A stretch of 64,000 nucleotides of DNA from Sitta carolinensis (taxonomy: Eukaryota; Chordata; Aves; Passeriformes; Sittidae). Shown one piece after another: positions 59,331 to 64,000 of this stretch; the first letter of the stretch is position 1, and each line of letters opens with the position of its first letter. The notes beneath the pieces were generated by a model that searched no databases, had not been told where the DNA came from, and saw only the letters and a program-made list of their open reading frames with translations. The position numbers and the translations under genes were made by a program. The DNA lies in assembly GCA_032173965.1 (NCBI GenBank), contig CM063290.1, positions 806,001 to 870,000 of the forward strand, written 5' to 3'.

Positions 59331-62300
59331 CTAAATTAAATGAGAAACATATTAGTGGCATACAAGACTGCTCTGTGTATCAACAGCTATTTTGTCCTTA
59401 GACAGACAAATGGAGAACGCAAAACTGGGTACAGTTGTGACAGAACTTAATCATGGGGTTGTGCAGGTTTAGTACAAATTATCTGAGTGACATGAATAAA
59501 TGGAAAAGTACAACTGCAGGCACTTCATTGAAATTTCCTTGGAATGTCTATTACATCAAGCAGGTGATGTAATATTTGTTGTAAGTAATGTTAATGAGGT
59601 ACCACATCATAGCTTGCACGTGGCATTACCTTCAGCTGTGTTCCTAGTCACATTTGTACTATAAAGAAGCGTGGCAATAAAGACAGAACAAAACAGCTCT
59701 GTTAAAAGACACAACACTTGAAAACAAGATGCATGCTTCAAGCTGAGTCAAAAGCATTGAGTAGATGGACTCCAGACTGGTTTATACAAGTGGTTACTGC
59801 AAAGTGCTACAGTACAAGGATTTCAGTTGGATCTTCTACCAGCAAGCAGCATTCACAAGCACAAGGGTTTGAATTCCTCAAAAAACACGTATTGGATGTT
59901 TTCTCCACCAAATCCTTTTGTCTTTCTATGCCAGATCTGGGCTCTGTGCCTCACTCCTTTGGAGATTTAATGAAGTGGGGACTACAGAAGTAAACTTGGC
60001 ATAATAGATACTGGTTTTAATGCTTGCTAGAAATCAGGTACTCTTGGAAGAAGCAAGGGGAGCCCTGACCGGTCACCAAAAGTAATTTTGGAAGCGTCTT
60101 ACCAGATGTGTCGTCCCGTCCCCTGCTCTCGCGGGCAGTGTCCTCTGCGGGGCAGGGCAGCTCTACCATGAGGAATCTGTCCACGGGCATGGAGGCGGGG
60201 CGCGCCTGCACGCTGCGCTTGGGCCGCCGGACCACCCCTTCCTCGTCCTTCAGGTCGGAGGGCTCAGAGGCACTGTCCTTCATGTCAGCAGCCTCCAGGA
60301 AGCCCATCTTGCTCTTCTTCCTGCCCTTGGCCGGCGCGCTGGCCGTGCGCCGCAGGATGCGCTCGCCGATGGAGCGCTTGCGCACGTGGTGCCCGCCGGG
60401 CTCGGCCGTGCCCGCCTTGGGCGCCCTGGAGAAGAGCCCTCGGAGCCCCATCAGCTGCTTGCTCTGCAGGGACAGCAACAGCACAGCCTGCCTGAGCTCA
60501 GGGGCCAGGCACGGCTGCTCTCGCAGTGCTCATGAGCGATGGCGACAGAGCTCAAAACGCAGCAAAGCAAAAAGTCACACCAAGCCACTCACAGCTACTC
60601 TGAGCAAGGAGCTCCCAGCACAGGTCTCCATGGATTCATGCATGCCTGCCTTGCTCCTCATTAGGATGGCAGCCTGCCACAGCTACCAGAGAGCTTTGCT
60701 CAGTCTCCTAATGGGAGCTGACAGGGCACTAGGAAGTGCTCAGCAGTGACAGGCTGCACATTAACGTGAAGGGTTCTATGCATGGGCTTCATCAAAGCAA
60801 TATTCAGATGTTTCAGAGCCTGCATGGAGAATGGTTCCAGTTTGGCAGTTGCAGATCATGCGATTGGGAACCACTGGAAAGTCTGTGCCCAGCAAGTGCA
60901 AAGTGCATGCTCATGAGCTCTACCTTTGTGGCTCCTAGAAAGTGCATTATTGTGTAACTGGGATTGAGGATTAAAGGGCTCCACTGAAAGGCAAAAAGAA
61001 ATGCAAACTTGCAGAAAAGCAAAACCTGTGCACTAAAATTTAAAATTAGATTAGGTTAATTTCAGTTAATTAAATTAGCTGCTAAAAATAGCTTGTCAAA
61101 TATCATGTTCTGGTGCAGCTACAGTTCTCAAGATCTACTTCCAAAATAAGATCAGTTTAGCACACAGAAGAAATGTACCTCCTGTACCTAGACAAGATAA
61201 TTGTTAGGTGCTAACAGTGAGAACATCTGCCAGGATGTGCTCAGCAAGAGTGGAGTCATGGCATGGTGGAGTTTCCTAGCTGAACGGCTGCAAGGAAACC
61301 CCACACACACTCTGAGCCTCCTGAGCACTCTAACACAAATCCTGGGAGGCTCTGGGGTACATTTAAATCCATTTTTATCAGCAGGAAGAGGTAAATTTCC
61401 AGATGTACCTACCTTTCCATAGGTCTCATTAATGATTATATGAACAAATATGGAAGCTTCTGTCAGTCCTTCTAAATACACATGGCGATAGCCTGGGGAA
61501 ACAGAAAGGGAAATATTTCCACACAAACCACCACCAAGAACCAGCAGTTTGCATTTTATGCCCACTGACTGTGAAAGTGATGTATACACAGGAAGCCACT
61601 GGTGCCTTTAGGAAACTTCTCTGGTGTCCTCACAGGTTTTCTGAGCCCCAGTACAAATTGTTTCCAAGTCATAAAAATCACCCCAGCAGTAATTCCCAAA
61701 AGCACATTCCTTTGAGGAATGGTGCATAAAGCACCCTGAGAGAACAGAGGAGTTGTCCATGAAATCACAGAGAAACATTTCTAAAATCTCTCTTCTCGTG
61801 CTGGTACCATCCTCCTGGGTTTGGGGGAGGATCCCAGGCCAGGAGAACAGGGGGACTCACCAGGCACGAGGCTGCTGAAGGCCACAGTCCTCTGCCCCAC
61901 AAAGTCTCTCCCGATGGGGTCGTGGTCCCACACCAGGAACCGCACCAGGGCGATTTCGGGCATGTGGATGGTGAAGGTGAGGGTCTCCTCCCACACAGGA
62001 TTGAAGCCTGCAGCACAGACAGCACACTCTTGGGGAAACAAGCCCATGGCCAGTGCTTGCCTGGGTTCCCAAGAGACACATCCAGCAGCAGCAGTGACAA
62101 TTCCATCACGTCAGTCATTAAATGTGACAGATGTGCCTCTAGGGCGGCTTTAAAAATAAAATGGGTCTGCCTGGGAGCTGGCAGGGATACCCAGGCAAGC
62201 ACTGAGACAGATACAGGTATAGATACAGACAGATTTGGAACTTCTGCATAAAGGAGATTTAAGAACAATTCAGTTAAAAGATAATGTGGGCAACATCTCC

Positions 62301-64000
62301 TGCCCTTCACCTATAACTTGTTTGTCTCCACCCCAGAAATTCTGTCTGGGAAGCAGAAATAATTTGTTAAAATACAAACATTTGATTCTATCAGATAACT
62401 TTATTACTTGGATGTTTTGCAAATTAGAAATTGCAAATTAGAAATCAATAACAGAAATCAAAACCAGACACCGATTCATTTATAATTATTTAATATTTTA
62501 CTGTCAGAAGAAGAAATCGCTTAGATTATCTTACCATTGTCGTCCACCACCCTGGTCTGATCTTTACAGCAGTCAACAGGTAACCCAATAATCTCCACCT
62601 CAACAAAGGGATCTATTATCTGTTTTTCAAAAACACAATATTTTAAAGGCAAGTCAGTCATACAAATGAAGGTGAATTTTGTAAGAATTAATGGAGAGAG
62701 TTGATTTAAATTCATGTGAGAATTCAAGCCCCTTTGAGTGACATGAATTTTCAAGCAGCACTATCATGGGTATTGGTTCCATGAAGTCTGTGTTGATGTA
62801 TGGTTTGCATCAAGAGCTATGGGCAGTTGTGACTAATTTTCATAGAAGTCCCCCTTTAAAATCCAAAACAAATCAGTTCTTAAACATCACGAGTAGGACA
62901 CAGGCTGGGGGAGGTGTAGTATTTAGTGACCAAAAGCTTGACAGTATCTGAAAGTTACTGGTGTGTTTGAATGGGGAGAAGGTTTGAGTCACACACTGCC
63001 ACGTCACTGCAGGAGCTGCCCTGAAGCACCTGCTGGGAGCTGAGCATCTCACCTCTCCTCTGTCCCCCAGCATGGAGTCAGGAGGCTTGGGCAGCTGCTG
63101 CCCACTGATGATCTTCAGAATAAGCTGCTTCTTAGGACTGGCAGGAAGTGGATCAGCAGAGTAGGGGTTGAAGGTGCCTGAAAGACGGCAAGCATGAGAG
63201 TGTAAGGAAAAAGAGACACATTATAAATACCACTCCCCAAGACACCACAGACAGACAAATTCGGCCAGAAATGAGCAACTGTGAGTAGGGAGCAGCTGCT
63301 CAGTTATTTTAAAATTCTCTTCCTGTTTCTTACAACCTTTTCTGGGTGGAGCAGTCCTTTTTTATGTGATTTCAAGGCAGAGCTGGACCAAGCCCTGGAT
63401 ACTTGCTCCTGGGCCACTGCAGAGCCTGTTCTATTTCCTGCAGCTGGTCATTCTAGGACCCCTTTTTCTTCTTTTAAACACATGTTAATAAGGCAAAGAC
63501 CTCAAAATATACATATAGGTATATGATCCCAGTAAGAGATTGCACACTGGTACAAGTCTAAGAGCTATGAGTGCATGGAAATACGAAAGATTCTTAATTT
63601 GCTTGCACTTTCCTTTCTTGTTCCTTTGCTGTGAAGGACACTTTGTGAAAGGCTTGGCAGCTGGAACCTTACCTTTGCACATCTGCTGAGGTTTGAGGAC
63701 ATAACCACAGTTGCCATTTACCCTGAATTTTGCTTCATTTAACTGCATCACACGTCCCTCAGACTGGTAGTTCAGGGCCACTGAAAGAGAGAAGTTGGGT
63801 GTCATTAATAAAGACAATTTTACTTGGCACCTGCACACCAAAAGGGAAGGAAGTCTTTCCTGCAGCTCCTACCTAACTGGCAGCCCACATTCCAGTAAGG
63901 AACAGGGTTGAAGTTGCTGGAGTCGATCCGGTAGGCTGAGGGATAGACCCTGGTCAGCTGCCTCTGGTTGTAAAGCATGAACTGCTCAGCCTTCTGCTGC
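57193..64000 (-). CDS. PLCH1: PLCH1 (phospholipase C eta-1), last eight exons, 5' partial
   Basis: PLC-eta enzymes hydrolyse PIP2 to diacylglycerol and IP3 and are unusually calcium-sensitive. They are mainly neuronal and neuroendocrine. The window holds the end of the catalytic Y box, the C2 domain and the long C-terminal tail. All phases agree: 63873-64000, 63673-63780, 63053-63177, 62535-62619, 61861-62007, 61413-61492, 60103-60463 and 57193-59330. Catalytic histidines (X box), the PH domain and EF hands lie beyond the right edge. PLCH1 rather than PLCH2 is chosen because the neighbours are MME and STRIT1. The two paralogues are similar in the C2 domain, so sequence alone is less decisive there. 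Confidence 0.95.
57890..58040 (-). repeat. PLCH1: 33-bp coding minisatellite in the PLCH1 tail
   Basis: The 33-bp unit begins ggctggctgcccgcgatccc and continues cgagggcacaggc. Three full units and two shortened units (18-21 bp) repeat GSQPPVP(A/S)G with the insert IA or TA. Every change keeps the frame, which supports real translation of this exon. Confidence 0.93.
60103..60463 (-). CDS. PLCH1: PLCH1 exon, start of the C-terminal tail
   Basis: The 361-nt exon follows acceptor tgtccctgcag and ends at donor gtaaga. It encodes [18 protein letters not shown], a basic segment [20 protein letters not shown] and later [19 protein letters not shown]. The [10 protein letters not shown] motif is shared with the tail of PLC-eta2 and has basophilic-kinase-like sites. 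The tail is otherwise predicted to be disordered. Confidence 0.93.
61413..61492 (-). CDS. PLCH1: PLCH1 exon, end of the C2 domain
   Basis: The 80-nt exon follows acceptor ctgtttccccag and ends at donor gtaggt in phase 0. It encodes [20 protein letters not shown] and then NETYGK. GYRHVYL and the SIFVH strand close the C2 fold. Confidence 0.96.
61861..62007 (-). CDS. PLCH1: PLCH1 exon, C2 domain ([10 protein letters not shown])
   Basis: The 147-nt exon follows acceptor tctgtgctgcag and ends at donor gtgagt. It encodes [40 protein letters not shown] and VAFSSLVP. The [11 protein letters not shown] loop carries acidic residues of the C2 calcium site. Confidence 0.97.
62535..62619 (-). CDS. PLCH1: PLCH1 exon, C2 domain
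   Basis: The 85-nt exon follows acceptor gtttttgaaaaacag and ends at donor gtaaga. It encodes [20 protein letters not shown] and then [15 protein letters not shown] and the following DDNG are hallmark C2 segments. Confidence 0.96.
63053..63177 (-). CDS. PLCH1: PLCH1 exon, linker and start of the C2 domain
   Basis: The 125-nt exon follows acceptor cgtctttcag and ends at donor gtgaga. It encodes [20 protein letters not shown] and then [29 protein letters not shown] is the first C2 strand of PLC enzymes. Confidence 0.96.
63673..63780 (-). CDS. PLCH1: PLCH1 exon, end of the Y domain
   Basis: The 108-nt exon follows acceptor ctctctttcag and ends at donor gtaagg. It encodes [20 protein letters not shown] and then [16 protein letters not shown]. 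The GCGYVLKP-type block closes the PLC catalytic barrel. Confidence 0.96.
63873..64000 (-). CDS. PLCH1: PLCH1 exon, Y-box part (cut by the window edge)
   Basis: It encodes [39 protein letters not shown] and CQL, the highly conserved end of the PLC Y domain (YPxxxRxDSSNFNP). It ends at donor gtagga with one base left over. The 5' border is outside the window. Confidence 0.96.

Overview
The window is vertebrate nuclear DNA and almost certainly avian. It has small exons split by introns of 0.1 to 4 kb with GT-AG junctions, several CR1 LINE fragments of the bird/reptile type, compact introns and many GC-rich minisatellites. Protein similarity was judged by eye against remembered family sequences; no search was run.

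Three genes can be supported, in the order MME (+), STRIT1 (-), PLCH1 (-). This matches the order and orientation I recall for human 3q25.2-q25.31 (avian chromosome 9 type), and it separates the outer genes from their paralogues MMEL1 and PLCH2. Positions 591-26123 hold 21 exons of MME (neprilysin, a zinc endopeptidase of the cell surface). They cover residues 54 to the stop in full-length human numbering, and the frame closes at every junction. Only the cytoplasmic tail and membrane anchor lie off the left edge. Positions 57193-64000 on the minus strand hold the last eight exons of PLCH1 (phospholipase C eta-1): the end of the catalytic Y box, the C2 domain, and a long C-terminal tail encoded mainly by one 2.1 kb exon. 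PLCH1 continues off the right edge.

The most interesting find lies between them. Two tiny minus-strand exons (34370-34382 and 32782-32876) join in phase to give a 35-residue single-pass membrane micropeptide that aligns without gaps to DWORF (STRIT1), the SERCA-activating muscle micropeptide. Its exon structure (ATG plus four codons in exon 1, the rest in exon 2) and its map position also fit. A TATA/MEF2-like, CArG-like, MCAT and E-box cluster sits just upstream of exon 1.

The rest is intron or intergenic DNA rich in tandem repeats: an 80-bp array in an MME intron; a 30-bp CpG-rich array, a decamer array and a 41-bp array between MME and STRIT1; and 19-, 21-, 41-, 15- and 49-bp arrays between STRIT1 and PLCH1. 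One 33-bp repeat lies inside the PLCH1 coding sequence, and a 71-72 bp repeat lies just past its stop codon. Most long open frames in the window are by-products of these arrays. No RNA genes, CRISPR arrays or prokaryotic features were seen.
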